Positions 1 to 10,633 of a stretch of DNA of 64,000 nucleotides are shown here, piece by piece. Location of the stretch: the NCBI GenBank assembly GCA_032358165.1, contig JAALGY010000012.1:372001-436000 (forward strand). Direction: 5' to 3'. Made by a program: the position numbers and the translations under genes. The DNA comes from Diplosphaera chodatii (lineage: Eukaryota > Chlorophyta > Trebouxiophyceae > Prasiolales > Stichococcaceae). The notes under the pieces are model-generated. The model saw only the letters and a program-made list of their open reading frames with translations. It searched no databases and was not told the origin of the DNA. How positions within the stretch are numbered: the stretch's first letter is position 1; each line of letters opens with the position of its first letter.

Positions 1-98
1 GCACTGTCTCGCACGACTACGGTGAATGCCCACCACACTCACGTCGACGCACACCGCCTACACCTCACACCTCACCTGCCAGCACCCGCCGTCACCTT

Positions 99-150
99 CA
101 CCTTCACTTTGTAAAAAACAAACAAACAAACAAACAAACACCTTCACTTT
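99..150 (+). mobile_element. tail-only LINE-B insertion with 12-bp target-site duplication
   Basis: The 12 bases at 99-110 (CACCTTCACTTT) are repeated exactly at 139-150. Between them is only GTAAAAAACAAAC followed by further CAAA units, which is the 3' terminus of LINE-B. The intact minisatellite reads straight across. This is best explained as target-primed reverse transcription that stopped after about 28 nt. Confidence 0.8.
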
Positions 151-159
151 CGGTCCCAT

Positions 160-500
160 CCTGGACTCTCACCGCCACTCACCCTCACCTACACCCTCAC
201 ACCTCACCTGCCAGCACCCGCCGTCATTTTCGCCTTCACCTTTGGTCCCATCCTGGACTCCCACCGCCGCTCACCCTCACCTACACCCTCACACCTCACC
301 TGCCAGCACCCGCCGTCGCTATCACCTTCACTTTCGGTCCCATCCTGGACTCCCACCGCCGCTCACCCTCACCTACACCCTCACACCTCACCTACCAGCC
401 ACCGCCGTCGCCTTCGCCTTCACTTTCGGTCCCATCCCGGACTCCCACCACCACTCACCCTCACCTATACACCCGTACCTCACCTGCCCAGTCCGCACTG
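160..500 (+). repeat. LINE-B 3' UTR minisatellite, about 92-bp unit
   Basis: Repeated blocks carry TTTCGGTCCCATCCTGGACT and CACCTCACCTGCCAGCACCC. The strands are strongly asymmetric: C/T-rich in LINE-B sense, G/A-rich on the complement. The same unit recurs at about 1260-2390, 31010-31665, 50820-51100, 51249-51480 and 54148-54540. Confidence 0.85.
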
Positions 501-1087
501 GGCCAAGATCAAGAACAAGAGCAAGAGCAAGACCAAGACCTTAGTAGCATGACAGCACCTAGCAGCGGCCACCCGCGGAGCCCGCGCGGATGGGAGCACC
601 TGCCTCAGAGGACCCTGGTGCCCGGTGTTGTGCATATCGGACAGCTTGCGGCGTCAGCCGCCAGCCCTCTGTTGTTTGCCAGCGCCAGCCCTCAGTCCCT
701 TTGGGTTTGGTTGCTTTCACCAGCGTGCAGGGCGCCTCGCGGCGTATCCGGTCCCAGCGGGCCCAGAGCTCGGCGTACTTGTACGCAACCGGTCCCTGCA
801 TGTCTGCGCGGGGTTTTCTGGGTTTACCCGCGGGTGCCGTGGCACGTGGACAGACAGATGATACGACATTTCTAGAGTGATAGACCCGCAGCGGTGCGAC
901 TTCGCCGCGAGTGCGTGGTATTGCTGCCGCCGCCGCTAGGTCCCCGCACTTGTACGACCATTAGGTAGCCTTCCTCATCGGGACTATTGCCTTGCGCTGG
1001 TCTCATGGGCCCTGCATTCCCTTGTGGTTTCAGTGTCCTCCATCGACATATTTCGAAAATGACGTTTTGATGACATACTCAGCCGCC

Positions 1088-1105
1088 CTCACGTTCACAC
1101 GTGAG
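1088..1105 (+). promoter_or_regulatory. 3'-terminal stem-loop of LINE-B RNA
   Basis: CTCACGT, a 4-nt loop TCAC, then ACGTGAG give a perfect 7-bp stem about 60-70 nt before the tail. It is also present at about 52105 and 55655 on the plus strand, and in inverted copies at about 6737 and 50512. Changes there keep pairing (a U-G wobble in one, a different loop in the other). Such 3' stem-loops are known RT recognition sites in some LINEs; that role is inferred here. Confidence 0.5.
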
Positions 1106-1259
1106 AAGCCGCATTGTGCCGCAGAGCCTCGTTCTTGAGCTTGGTTCTGGTCTGGACGCCCTTTGTAAAAAACAAACAAACAAACAAACAAACTAACTAA
1201 GGTCTTGGTCGTGCTCTTGCTCTTGTTGTTGATCTTGGTCCAGTGCTGACTGGGCAGGC

Positions 1260-2390
1260 GAGGTGCGGGTGTATATGTGAGGGTGAGTGGTCGTGGGAGT
1301 CCAGGATGGGACCGAAAGTGATGGTGAAGGCGACGGCGGGTGCTGGCAGGTGAGGTGCGAGGGTGTAGGTGAAGGTGAGTGGCGGTGGGAGTCCAGGATG
1401 GGACCGAAAGTGAAGGTGAAGACGATGACGGGTGCTGGCAGGTGAGGTGTGAGGGTGTAGGTGAGGGTGAGTGGCGGTGGGAGTCCAGGATGGGACCGAA
1501 AGTGAAGGTGAAGGTGACGGCGGGTGCTGGCAGGTGAGGTGTGAGGGTGTAGGTGAGGGTGAGCGGCGGCGGGAATCCAGGATGGGACCGAAAGTGAAGG
1601 TGAAGGTGACGGCGGGTGCTGGCAGGTGAGGTGTGAGGGTGTAGGTGAAGATGAGCGGCGGTGGGAGTCCAGGATGGGACCGAAAGTGAAGGTGAAGACG
1701 ACGGCGGGTGGTGGTAGGTGAGGTGTGAGGGTGTAGGTGAAGGTGAGCGGCGGTGGGAGTCCAGGATGGGACCGAAAGTGAAGGTGAAGGCGACGGCGGG
1801 TGCTGGCAGGTGCGGTGTGAGGGTGTAGGTGAGGGTGAGTGGCGGTGGGAGTCCAGGATGGGACCGAAAGTGAAGGTGAAGACGACGGCGGGTGCTGATA
1901 GGTGAGGTGTGAGGGTGTAGGTGAAGGTGAGCGGCGGTGGGAGTCCAGGATGGGACCGAAAGTGAAGGTGAAGACGACGGCGGGTGCTGGTAGGTGAGGT
2001 GTGAGGGTGTAGGTGAGGGTGAGCGGCGGTGGGAGTCCAGGATGGGACCGAAAGTGAAGGCGGAGGCGACGGCGGGTGCTGGTAGGTGAGGTGTGAGGGG
2101 TGTAGGTGAGGGTGAGCGGCGGTGGGAGTCCAGGATGGGACCGAATTTCAAGGTGAAGGCGACGGCGGGTGCTGGTAGGTGAGGTGTGAGGGTGTAGGCG
2201 AAGGTGAGCGGCGGTGGGAGTCCAAGATGGGACCGAAAGTGAAGGTGATGGCGACGGCGGGTGCTGCTGGCAGGTGAGGTGTGAGGGTGTAGGTGAAGGT
2301 GAGTGGTGGTGGGAGTCCAGGATGGGACCGAAAGTGAAGGTGAAGGCGAAGGCGGGTGCTGGCAGGTGAGGTGTGAGGGTGTAGGCGGTG
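1260..2390 (-). repeat. LINE-B 3' UTR minisatellite, 92-bp unit, about 12 units
   Basis: The GTCCAGGATGGGACCG landmark recurs every 92 bp (1391, 1483, 1575, 1667). Most units differ at only a few bases and some carry short indels. More than one frame of the C-rich strand is free of stops, so long open frames here carry no weight as genes. Confidence 0.85.
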
Positions 2391-2442
2391 TGCGTCGGCG
2401 TGAGTGTGGTGGGCATTCACCGTAGTCGTGCGAGACAGTGCT

Positions 2443-3228
2443 TCAGATGAGTTGGAGGCGCGGTGGGGAGGCAGCCGTCGGGGGTGGTTGCTGCGATGTT
2501 TGCGGCGGGGGTCCAGGGCGGGACTCAGGCTGGGGCTGAGGTTGGCGCTGAGGCTGTGGACGTGATTGTGACTGTGGCTGTGGACGTACTGCTGGCAGCG
2601 GCACTGGGTGAGTGGCCGTCCAGCGGACGACAAGGTCTCGGCCGTTCATGCTGCAGAGGCCGCTCGCGATCCAGATCCTTTTGAAGTCGGTCATGGGGTT
2701 GTTGTCGTCGTCAATCTGCTGGCCTCGCTGAGCTCCAGTCATGTGCGCGTCGCACTGCTGTGCTAGCTCCGTGGGGGACGTGTAGGCGGCAATGAACTCG
2801 GTTCGCATCGACTGCACGGCGGAGTGGAGGGTGGCGGTGGCGATAGATGTAGATGAGGGTGTGGGGCCACCATGGTGGACAGCACAGTGGGCGTCCCAGG
2901 CCTTCTGTAGGTAGGTGACCCGAAGCCGGGTCCACAGCTCAAGGTCTAGGCGGCCAGGGTGCCAGGCAGTGGGGTCGCCGGCGATGATGACGTCAGGAGT
3001 GGTTGGGGGTGTGTGGCCGCCGTCGATGGCAGCCCACAAGTCGCAGAGCCACTGGAGGGCAGGGCGTGTGAGCGGGCAGTGGAGGAGGACGTGGGTGGTG
3101 TTGGCAACGGTGGTGGGCTGCAGGGTGGCGGGGTTGTTGACGAGCGGGGTACGGCAAGCCGGCCAGCGGCAGCAGGCCCTCTGCATGGGGGTGTCACCTG
3201 ACATGTCGACAGCGGCGTGCTTATAGAC
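2443..3228 (-). pseudogene. LINE-B ORF2 C-terminal fragment (Cys/His finger)
   Basis: Encodes the last about 260 residues of LINE-B ORF2. The segment has a Cys/His cluster (CCRWPAC ... THVLLHC) of the type found C-terminal to the RT in many LINE ORF2 proteins (a finger of presumed nucleic-acid-binding function), followed by a Gln/Pro-rich tail and a stop at 2443-2445. The frame is open, but everything upstream is missing because of the LINE-A junction at about 3228, so it is a remnant. It is nearly identical to 31719-32500 and to the opposite-strand piece 30183-30892. Confidence 0.8.
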
Positions 3229-4014
3229 ATTGACATTGATTACATACTGGTGGTGGGCCATTTTGGCCTAGCCATTGACATTGACATTGATTACATACTG
3301 GTGGTGGGCCATTTTGGCCTAGCCACAGGCTCTGGCGGAATAACCCAGAGCAACTTGCACAACGAGTCGTGTCCGAAACCGTTCACTCCCCGCTGACAGA
3401 ATGGGTCCACTCAATCCCGGTTGGATGTACACCCCTCCAACTCTGCACATTGATCATGACAAACCCGCAAAAAGGCTGCCAGTTGCCCGGCATCTTGTTG
3501 CATAAAGTCCGCCACTGAGGTGATGTTGCTGTCCTGAAACAGCTCAGAATGCTGCACCCTCTGATCTACTAGAGCAGGACACCCCCAGACCATGTGCGCC
3601 TCATCATCCACCACGCCGCAGCTACACCGCTGACACAGCCGCTCTGCCCGCGGCAGACGCTGCCACCTCCCTGTTTCCACCCCCAGCATGTGACTGCCCA
3701 TCCGAAACTGTGCTAACCGCCGACGACCGGTCTTGGAGGCGACTGCCTGCAAGTAGCCGGCCAGCTGGTAGTTGTCACCGTTCACAGGGCCCCTGACTCC
3801 CAGCCACTCACGCACTTTGCGCAAGTCGCTGCCATTCACAGCATCGAATGTGCGACGCTGCAGGTGTGCACTGACAACCGAAGTGTCAATGCGCTGCGGC
3901 ACGCCGTCAACGATGGGTGACATGAAGTGCAGGAACGAGCACACCTGGGCAGCCCAGCATGCTGAGCTGGTCTTGCTGCGCCCCGGCCGGGTGGCCAGAG
4001 CACAGTTCTCCCTA
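3229..4014 (-). mobile_element. LINE-A 3' end, with the terminal 47 bp duplicated
   Basis: Minus-strand LINE-A 3' UTR and ORF2 C-terminus (stop at 3411). The last about 47 bp of the element, ending GACATTGACATTGATTACAT in this orientation, occur twice in tandem at 3229-3275 and 3276-3322. This is probably a tail-only LINE-A insertion beside or into an existing LINE-A end. The coding part reads to about 4014, where it meets another LINE-A. Confidence 0.8.
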
Positions 4015-4790
4015 AATAGCCACAGGCTCTGGCGGATAAACCCAGAGCAACATGCACAACGAGTCGCGTCCGAAACCGTTCACTCCCCGCTGACAGAATG
4101 GGTCCACTCAATCCCGGTTGGATGTACACCCCTCCAACTCCGCACAATGATCATGACAAACCCGCAAAAAGGCTGCCAGTTGCCCGGCATTCTGCTGCAT
4201 AAAGTCCGCCACTGAGGTGATGTCGCTGTCCTGAAACAGCTCATAATGCTGCACCCTCTGATCTACTAGAGCTGGATACCCCCAGACCATGTGCGCCTCA
4301 TCATCCACCACGCCGCAGCTACACCGCTGACACAGCCGCTCTGCCCGCGGCAGACGCTGCCACCTCCCTGTCTCCACCCCCAGCATGTGACTGCCCATCC
4401 GAAACTGTGCTAACCGCCGACGACCGGTCTTGGAGGCGACTGCCTGCAAGTAGCCGGCCAGCTGGTAGTTGTCACCGTTCACAGGGCCCCTGACTCCCAG
4501 CCACTCACGCACTTTGCGCAAGTCGCTGCCATTCACAGCATCGAATGTGCGGCGCTGCAGGTGTGCACTGACAACCGAAGTGTCAATGCGCTGCGGCACG
4601 CCGTCAACGATGGGTGACATGAAGTGCAGGAACGAGCACACCTGGGCAGCCCAGCATGCTGAGCTGGTCTTGCTGCGCCCCGGCCGGGTGGCCAGAGCAC
4701 AGTTCTCCAGGAATGCCTGCTTGGTGAGGCGTGTGTCCGGCATCGCGACCAGCCGATTCCAGAACCGGCAGATGGCCAGCGTTGCCGTGT
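4015..4790 (-). mobile_element. LINE-A 3' fragment lacking its terminal 45 bp
   Basis: A second minus-strand LINE-A. It starts within the 3' UTR at the GCCACAGGCTCTGGCGG motif and lacks the hairpin and (AATGTC)n tail that other copies have. ORF2 C-terminal coding runs 4108-4790 with the Cys/His finger intact, then joins a LINE-B RT fragment on the other strand. Confidence 0.75.
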
Positions 4791-4987
4791 GCACGCCGAC
4801 GACACCACCATCCACGCCGCCTCCGCAGCGGACTGCGACAAGATCATCGAAGGACCTGTTGCCGCCTTCGCTGCCGCCTCGGGCGCCCAGCTCAACCCCA
4901 CCAAGACCAAGTCCCTGCTGTTCGGCTCGGCTGCCCGGCAACCCGCCCACACCAGTGCCGCCACCGGCATCACATAGACCCCACACC

Positions 4988-5220
4988 GTTCATTGGACAC
5001 CGTTCAGGGACCGGGTTCGATCCCTGGCGGTGGCGGAAGTTTCGGGTCTAGTTCCGTGTGGGACCAACCCACCCCACCCTATGCAAGTGGTTGCTTCGGC
5101 AATCTGCCCTCCATGGTTTGTGTATATAAGTCGTTGAAAAACGCAATACACAAACAGCCTTCCGGTCAAAGGTCCTTTTCCATCGCTATTTGCACTTCCC
5201 TTACCGCTATCCATTCCATT
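4988..5220 (+). mobile_element. T-arm element, single full unit (233 bp)
   Basis: Flanked by a 7-bp direct repeat CCACACC (4981-4987 and 5221-5227); the other LINE-B copies read straight through. It contains CCGGGTTCGATCCCTGG (a 5-bp-stem tRNA T-arm with a perfect B-box) near its start and TATATAAG further down. It ends in the constant 3' sequence TTACCGCTATCCATTCC. No ORF. Confidence 0.8.
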
Positions 5221-5616
5221 CCACACCACACATATGTCAACCACTTGGGCGTCATCGTCGGCTGCGGCAGCGACGCTATCGACGCTCGCCAGCACAAGAT
5301 CAACTCCCGGATCGGCCTTATCGGCAAGGCGGTCCTGCAGTGGTCCAAGCACGCCATCTCCTTCTTTGGACGGGCGTACGTCGGCAAGCAGAACCTGCAG
5401 TCGCAGCTGGTGCACCTCCTCAGCTTCGACTCCCTCACAGCCACCCAACTGGCGAAGCTCAACACCCTCATCTACGGCTACATCAGTCGCAATCGCTACA
5501 ACACTGACCCCTCTCCGCCAACTGCAACCCGAAGCGACTTGTGTGCGGCCTCTCCCGACGAGCTGGTGGCGCTGGCGCCCCCTCCCTTGAGCTCTTCGCC
5601 ACCGCCCTGGCAGCGA

Positions 5617-5864
5617 CATCACCTCAGTGGCGGACTTTATGCAGCAGGATGCCGGGCAACTGGCAGCCTTTTTGCGGGTTTGTCATGATCATTGTGCAGA
5701 GTTGGAGGGGTGTACATCCAACCGGGATTGAGTGGAACCATTCTGTCAGCGGGGAGTGAACGGTTTTGGACACGACTCGTTGTGCATGTTGCTCTGGGTT
5801 ATTCCGCCAGAGCCTGTGGCTAGGCCAAAATGGCCCACCACCAGTATGTAATCAATGTCAAATG
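5617..5864 (+). mobile_element. LINE-A 3' end, 5'-truncated, 11-bp TSD
   Basis: The last about 30 ORF2 codons plus the 3' UTR of LINE-A. The duplicated target CCTGGCAGCGA stands at 5606-5616 and 5865-5875, inside LINE-B ORF2. Classical 5'-truncated insertion. Confidence 0.85.
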
Positions 5865-6250
5865 CCTGGCAGCGAAGCGAGCGTTCCGCCTGTTCCAGCC
5901 GACGCCAGCAGTGTGGAAATCCATTCACGGCTTTCACCTCATGCGAGCTCCGGCATCCTCCATCCCCCACACCGACGCGCCAGCCCGAGCCCTTCACCGT
6001 TGGGGCCTCGGACCTGCCATCATGGCATCCACTCTCAACATCGCCACTGTGCCATCGCTCCCGCCACGCCTGCGCGACGGCGTCGCGGCTGCTCACCGCA
6101 TCGGGATTGGGCGCAACCTGGACCCAGAGCAGCAGCATACACACCGCCTCGTCATGCGAGATCGCCTGTTCTTCAGCCGACGTGCCATCGCTGACCCTAT
6201 CGCCCACGACGCCGACCTCATCGGAGCTGCATCCCTTGGCCTCTGGTCCC

Positions 6251-6845
6251 ACAGTTTCGGATGGGCAGTCACATGCTGGGGGTGGAGACAGGGAGGTGGC
6301 AGCGTCTGCCGCGGGCAGAGCGGCTGTGTCAGCGGTGTAGCTGCGGCGTGGTGGATGATGAGGCGCACATGGTCTGGGGGTGTCCAGCTCTAGTAGATCA
6401 GAGGGTGCAGCATTCTGAGCTGTTTCAGGACAGCGACATCACCTCAGTGGCGGACTTTATGCAGCAGGATGCCGGGCAACTGGCAGCCTTTTTGCGGGTT
6501 TGTCATGATCATTGTGCAGAGTTGGAGGGGTGTACATCCAACCGGGATTGAGTGGAACCATTCTGTCAGCGGGGAGTGAACGGTTTCGGACACGACTCGT
6601 TGTGCATGTTGCTCTGGGTTTTTCCGCCAGAGCCTGTGGCTTTTTTGTTTGTTTGTTTGTTTGTTTTTTACAAAGGGCGTCCAGACCAGAACCAAGCTCA
6701 AGAACAAGGCTCTGCGGCACAATGCGGCTTCCCACGTGTGAACGTGAGGGCGGCTGAGTATGTCATCAAAACGTCATGTTCGAAATATGCCTGTGGCTAG
6801 GCCAAAATGGCCCACCACCAGTATGTAATCAATGTCAATGTCAAT
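6251..6845 (+). mobile_element. LINE-A 3' end inside LINE-B, itself carrying a LINE-B 3' end
   Basis: LINE-A ORF2 C-terminus (finger; stop at about 6551) and 3' UTR ending in AATGTCAATGTCAATG. The target duplication is very short or absent. The 3' UTR is interrupted by a minus-strand LINE-B end at 6642-6788, giving three levels of nesting. Confidence 0.8.
6642..6788 (-). mobile_element. LINE-B 3' terminal 147 bp, 10-bp TSD
   Basis: The duplicated target GCCTGTGGCT stands at 6632-6641 and 6789-6798 in the LINE-A 3' UTR. The insert is the end of the LINE-B 3' UTR with its stem-loop and (CAAA)n tail, in reverse orientation. Confidence 0.85.
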
Positions 6846-7190
6846 GCCTTGACGACTTGCGGGCAGCCATCGAGGGCGACCCCCAGTTCGCTGCCGTCGC
6901 ACGCGGGGACCTTGCCGTCATCCGTGCCTCCCTTGATGCCACCATGCGGCTAGCGCTCGAGGCGAACACCAACCAGGCGGACATGGCAGCCCTTCCCGTC
7001 GCCCCACTGCCGCCTCGACAGTCGGCTCGCAGCGTTCCGCTGCCGGTGCCACCTGCCGCACCCCATACACCTCGCCAGCCAGGCACACACCGTCCGGACC
7101 CTCCAGCGACAGCACCGCCCACGACGACCAGCCCACGTGAGCCTGCACCCGCCGCAGACGCCTCAGCCGCAGCACCCTTGGCAAGCACCC

Positions 7191-7994
7191 ATTTGCACTT
7201 CCCTTACCGCTATCCATTCATTGGACACCGTTCAGGGACCGGGTTCGATCCCTGGCGGTGGCGGAAGTTTCGGGTCTAGTTCCATGACATTGACATTGAT
7301 TACATACTGGTGGTGGGCCATTTTGGCCTAGCCACAGGCTCTGGCGGAAAAACCCAGAGCAACATGCACAACGAGTCGTGTACGAAACCGTTCACTCCCC
7401 GCTGACAGAATGGTTCCACTCAATCCCGGTTGGATGCACACCCCTCCAACTCTGCACATTGATCATGACAACCCCGCAAAAAGGCTGCCAGTTGCCCGGC
7501 ATCCTGCTGCATAAAGTCCGCCACTGATGTGATGTTGCTGTCCTCAAACAGCTCCGAATGCTGCACCCTCTGATCTACTAGGGCTGGACACCCCCAGACC
7601 ATATGCGCCTCATCATCCACCACGCCGCAGTTACACCGCTGACACAGCCGCTCTGCCCGCGGCAGCCGCTGCCACCTCCCTGTTTCCACCCCCAGCATGT
7701 GACTGCCCATGCGAAACTGTGCTAACCGCCGACGACCGGTCTTGGAGGCGACTGCCTGCAAGTAGCCGGCCATCTGGTAGTTGTCACTGTTCACAGGGCC
7801 CCTGACTCCCAGCCACTCACGCACTTTGCGCACTTTCCGTGTGGGACCAACCCACCCCACCCTATGCAAGTGGTTGCTTCGGCAATCTGCCCTCCATGGT
7901 TTGTGTATATAAGTCGTTGAAAAACGCAATACACAAACAGCCTTCCGGTCAAAGGTCCTTTTCCATCGCTATTTGCACTTCCCTTACCGCTATC
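7191..7994 (+). mobile_element. T-arm element with partial tandem unit, split by LINE-A
   Basis: Begins with about 30 bp of the unit's 3' end (ATTTGCACTTCCC...CTATCC), followed by a full unit; hence 1.1 units in tandem. It is interrupted at 7284-7834 by a minus-strand LINE-A end. It ends in the constant CTTACCGCTATCC. Total inserted length without the LINE-A is 249 bp. Confidence 0.75.
7284..7834 (-). mobile_element. LINE-A 3' fragment inside the T-arm element
   Basis: LINE-A 3' UTR and ORF2 C-terminus (stop at 7420) in reverse orientation, with a 4-bp repeat TTCC on either side (7280-7283, 7835-7838) inside the element's GTCTAGTTCCGTG sequence. Confidence 0.75.
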
Positions 7995-9247
7995 CACTGC
8001 CGCCGCCACCTCGCCCGCACGATCCTCCACTGACCCTTGCAACTCGGCCCACCCCGCCGACCACACAGCTCACTGGTCACCGACGACGAGCAGCCCGCCC
8101 CCCTACCACCTGCCCCCCACCACAACGCCGCCGCCTCCCCTCCCTTGTGCCGGATTGCGTCGTCCACGACCACGCCACACTGCCAGCCTGCCGTCGCCCC
8201 ACCAACTCCTGGCTGTACATGCCTCTCATCCTCGACGGCGTCCACATGCCACTCGCCGCCCGCCCTGACGCCCACTCTTTCCCCCGCCCGCCAGCCTTCG
8301 CTCAGCATGTGCAGGCACTCAGAGGAGTGTTCGCACGGCAACCTGTCCCCATTACACTCGACATCATCCGACACACGTACCACCTCGACGCCCACGCCCA
8401 CATCGCCGCCCACCACCAGGAACACCTCCTCGGCCTGGATGCACCACTTGGGCAGCGCATCGCCATGTACAGCTTGCAGCTGGTCAGAGACGCACTGGCA
8501 TCTCAGGCGGCTGCCATGCCCGACCCTCCGCCACCAACCACCACAGCCGGTCACTCAACGACCTCCTCCAGCGCACCCAGCCCTGCCATCACCACCGCCG
8601 CTGCCACCCGCAGCCGACGTCGCAACCGCAGTCCGCCTCGTACACACGCCTCCCCACTAAGCCAAGTGCTTCCGCCACCCCCACCTCTGCCGCCACCCCC
8701 GCCTCTGCCGCCTCCCCCACTTCAGCAGCCGGACGTCACGCCGTCCACGACAGCCTTGGCCCTTGCCCCACACCAACCCCCAGCGTGGGAAGTGTGCTTG
8801 CGTGCGGCTGGTGTCTGGCTCCCGCCGTACCACCCGCCGCCCCCGCACCCGTCTGATGCCCCAGGCACAGGACCTCCTCCGTCAATCGACGTCTCGGAGC
8901 AGTGGGAGGTTGACTCTGCCCACCGCTTCGTGCGCCGCCAGGGCGATGATCGACTCTACCGCGTGCGCTTCGACCACAGCCTCGCTGCCCATGACGACGC
9001 TGCCTCACTCCTCGACGCCCAGCCGCCCTGGCAACCCTGCCATCTTGTCATGTGGTCACCTCCCGCACACCGCGCGGCTGCTGGCGCAGCGCCATCGGCC
9101 GACAGGAACGACAGTGACGTGCCCGCTCACAAGAAGATGGATCGCCCCTACTTCCTTGCCGAGCTCGCCGATCTGACCATCGTCCCCGACATCTACGGCT
9201 AAGGCGAAGAAGACCGCAACCTCATGGAGTACGAGGTCTCCCTTGGA

Positions 9248-10090
9248 GCTTGGGCGGTTCCCAGTGGCGCACACGGCAACGCTGGCCATCTGCCGGTTCT
9301 GGAACCGGCTGGTCGCAATCCCGGACACCCGCCTCACCAAGCAGGCATTCCTGGAGAACTGTGCTCTGGCCACACGGCCGGGGCGCAGCACCAGCAGCTC
9401 AGCATGCTGGGCTGCCCAGGTGTGTTCGTTCCTGCACTTCATGTCACCCATCGTTGACGGCGTGCCGCAGCGCATTGACACATCTGTTGTCACTGCACAC
9501 CTGCAGCGCCGCACCTTCGATGCTGTGAATGGCAGCGACTTGCGCAAAGTGCGTGAGTGGCTGGGAGTCAGGGGCCCTGTGAACAGTGACAACTACCAGA
9601 TGGCCGGCTACTTGCAGGCAGTCGCCTCCAAGACCGGTCGTCGGCGGTTAGCACAGTTTCGCATGGGCAGTCACATGCTGGGGGTGGAAACAGGGAGGTG
9701 GCAGCGGCTGCCGCGGGCAGAGCGGCTGTGTCAGCGGTGTAACTGCGGCGTGGTGGATGATGAGGCGCATATGGTCTGGGGGTGTCCAGCCCTAGTAGAT
9801 CAGAGGGTGCAGCATTCGGAGCTGTTTGAGGACAGCAACATCACATCAGTGGCGGACTTTATGCAGCAGGATGCCGGGCAACTGGCAGCCTTTTTGCGGG
9901 GTTGTCATGATCAATGTGCAGAGTTGGAGGGGTGTGCATCCAACCGGGATTGAGTGGAACCATTCTGTCAGCGGGGAGTGAACGGTTTCGTACACGACTC
10001 GTTGTGCATGTTGCTCTGGGTTTTTCCGCCAGAGCCTGTGGCTAGGCCAAAATGGCCCACCACCAGTATGTAATCAATGTCAATGTCAAA
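9248..10090 (+). mobile_element. LINE-A 3' copy (843 bp) with 4-bp TSD
   Basis: Starts within ORF2 at the GRFPVAHTATLAICRFWNR region, keeps an open frame to the stop at 9953 and a complete 3' UTR. The target TGGA is repeated at 9244-9247 and 10091-10094 in LINE-B. This copy has several private substitutions (for example APAAQ for RPAQ in an overlapping frame), so it is somewhat older or from another source copy. Confidence 0.8.
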
Positions 10091-10633
10091 TGGAACGGCA
10101 CACCTCCTGGAGTCGGAGCTTCTCCAGCAAGGCCGCATCACCTTGGCCACCACGCAGCCCACAGCCATCCCTCGTTGGTTCGCCCCAGGCTACGCTCACG
10201 TCGAGGCCGCCGAGCATGCCGTCATCACCGAGGCCCAGCAGCACCGCACGGCTCAGCGGGACCACATCGACCACCCAGACTGGGTTACACGCACCTCCCC
10301 GCAGGCACCACTGGCGATAACAGAAGCTGCTGCACCCCACTCCACTTCTCCGACGCCCACTCAGCCGACTCAGCCAGACTCCCCACCCCCTGCCGACCAA
10401 CCCACACCTAGCTCCCCACGCCCTGACTCGCCCTCGCCAACGGCAGCTCCACACCGTCTCCCATGCTTCATCGCCATCACAGGGCCCCAACCAAGCGTGC
10501 ACGCTATGGCAACACGGGCCCGCGACCCACAGCAGCGGCCCCAAGCACACACTCGCCGGCCCCACCAACAACGCCATCCTCCTCAGGACAACACCGCCCC
10601 TGCCGTCGCCTCCAAGTACCGCCGCTGCTGGGA

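Larger units (their letters stand above)
1..1197 (+). mobile_element. LINE-B copy 1, 3' UTR and tail (5' part lies outside the window)
   Basis: Position 1 lies just downstream of where the LINE-B ORF2 stop falls in the other copies (compare the reverse complement of 2401-2445). About 92-bp minisatellite units run to about 500, then a unique 3' UTR follows (546-1160) that recurs at 51570-52180 and 54610-55735. The copy ends in a (CAAA)n tail at about 1170-1197 directly against a minus-strand LINE-B 3' UTR. No coding function is proposed for the long Pro/His/Ser/Thr frames across the minisatellite; they are translated repeats. Confidence 0.8.
1198..3228 (-). mobile_element. LINE-B copy 2, 3' UTR plus ORF2 C-terminus
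   Basis: Minus-strand copy: 3' UTR minisatellite (about 1260-2390), then the ORF2 C-terminal coding region (2443-3228). Its 3' UTR is cut at the point where copy 1's tail begins (1197/1198), so copies 1 and 2 lie tail to tail and form a long interrupted inverted repeat. The 5' side is cut at about 3228 by LINE-A 3' end sequence. Confidence 0.8.
4791..10633 (+). mobile_element. LINE-B copy 3, ORF2 from the RT active site onward, split by nested insertions
   Basis: Collinear LINE-B ORF2 blocks on the plus strand: 4791-4987, 5228-5616, 5876-6250, 6846-7190, 7995-9247 and 10095-10633. Together they cover HADDT (RT catalytic motif), the thumb/connection region and the Pro-rich linker. They are separated by two T-arm elements (4988-5220; 7191-7994), two plus-strand LINE-A 3' ends (5617-5864; about 6251-6845) and a third LINE-A (9248-10090). 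The GACATCTACGGCTAA triplet at about 9200 is a TAC-to-TAA nonsense change relative to the copy at 33680. Confidence 0.75.

Noticed and set aside
26..544. Long Pro/His/Ser/Thr-rich open frames over the minisatellites (also 1030-2416, 31360-31692, 50671-51279, 54133-54842)
   Set aside because: They are translations of the 92-bp LINE-B repeat; more than one frame is open because the C/T-rich strand lacks stops. No start context, no conserved domain.
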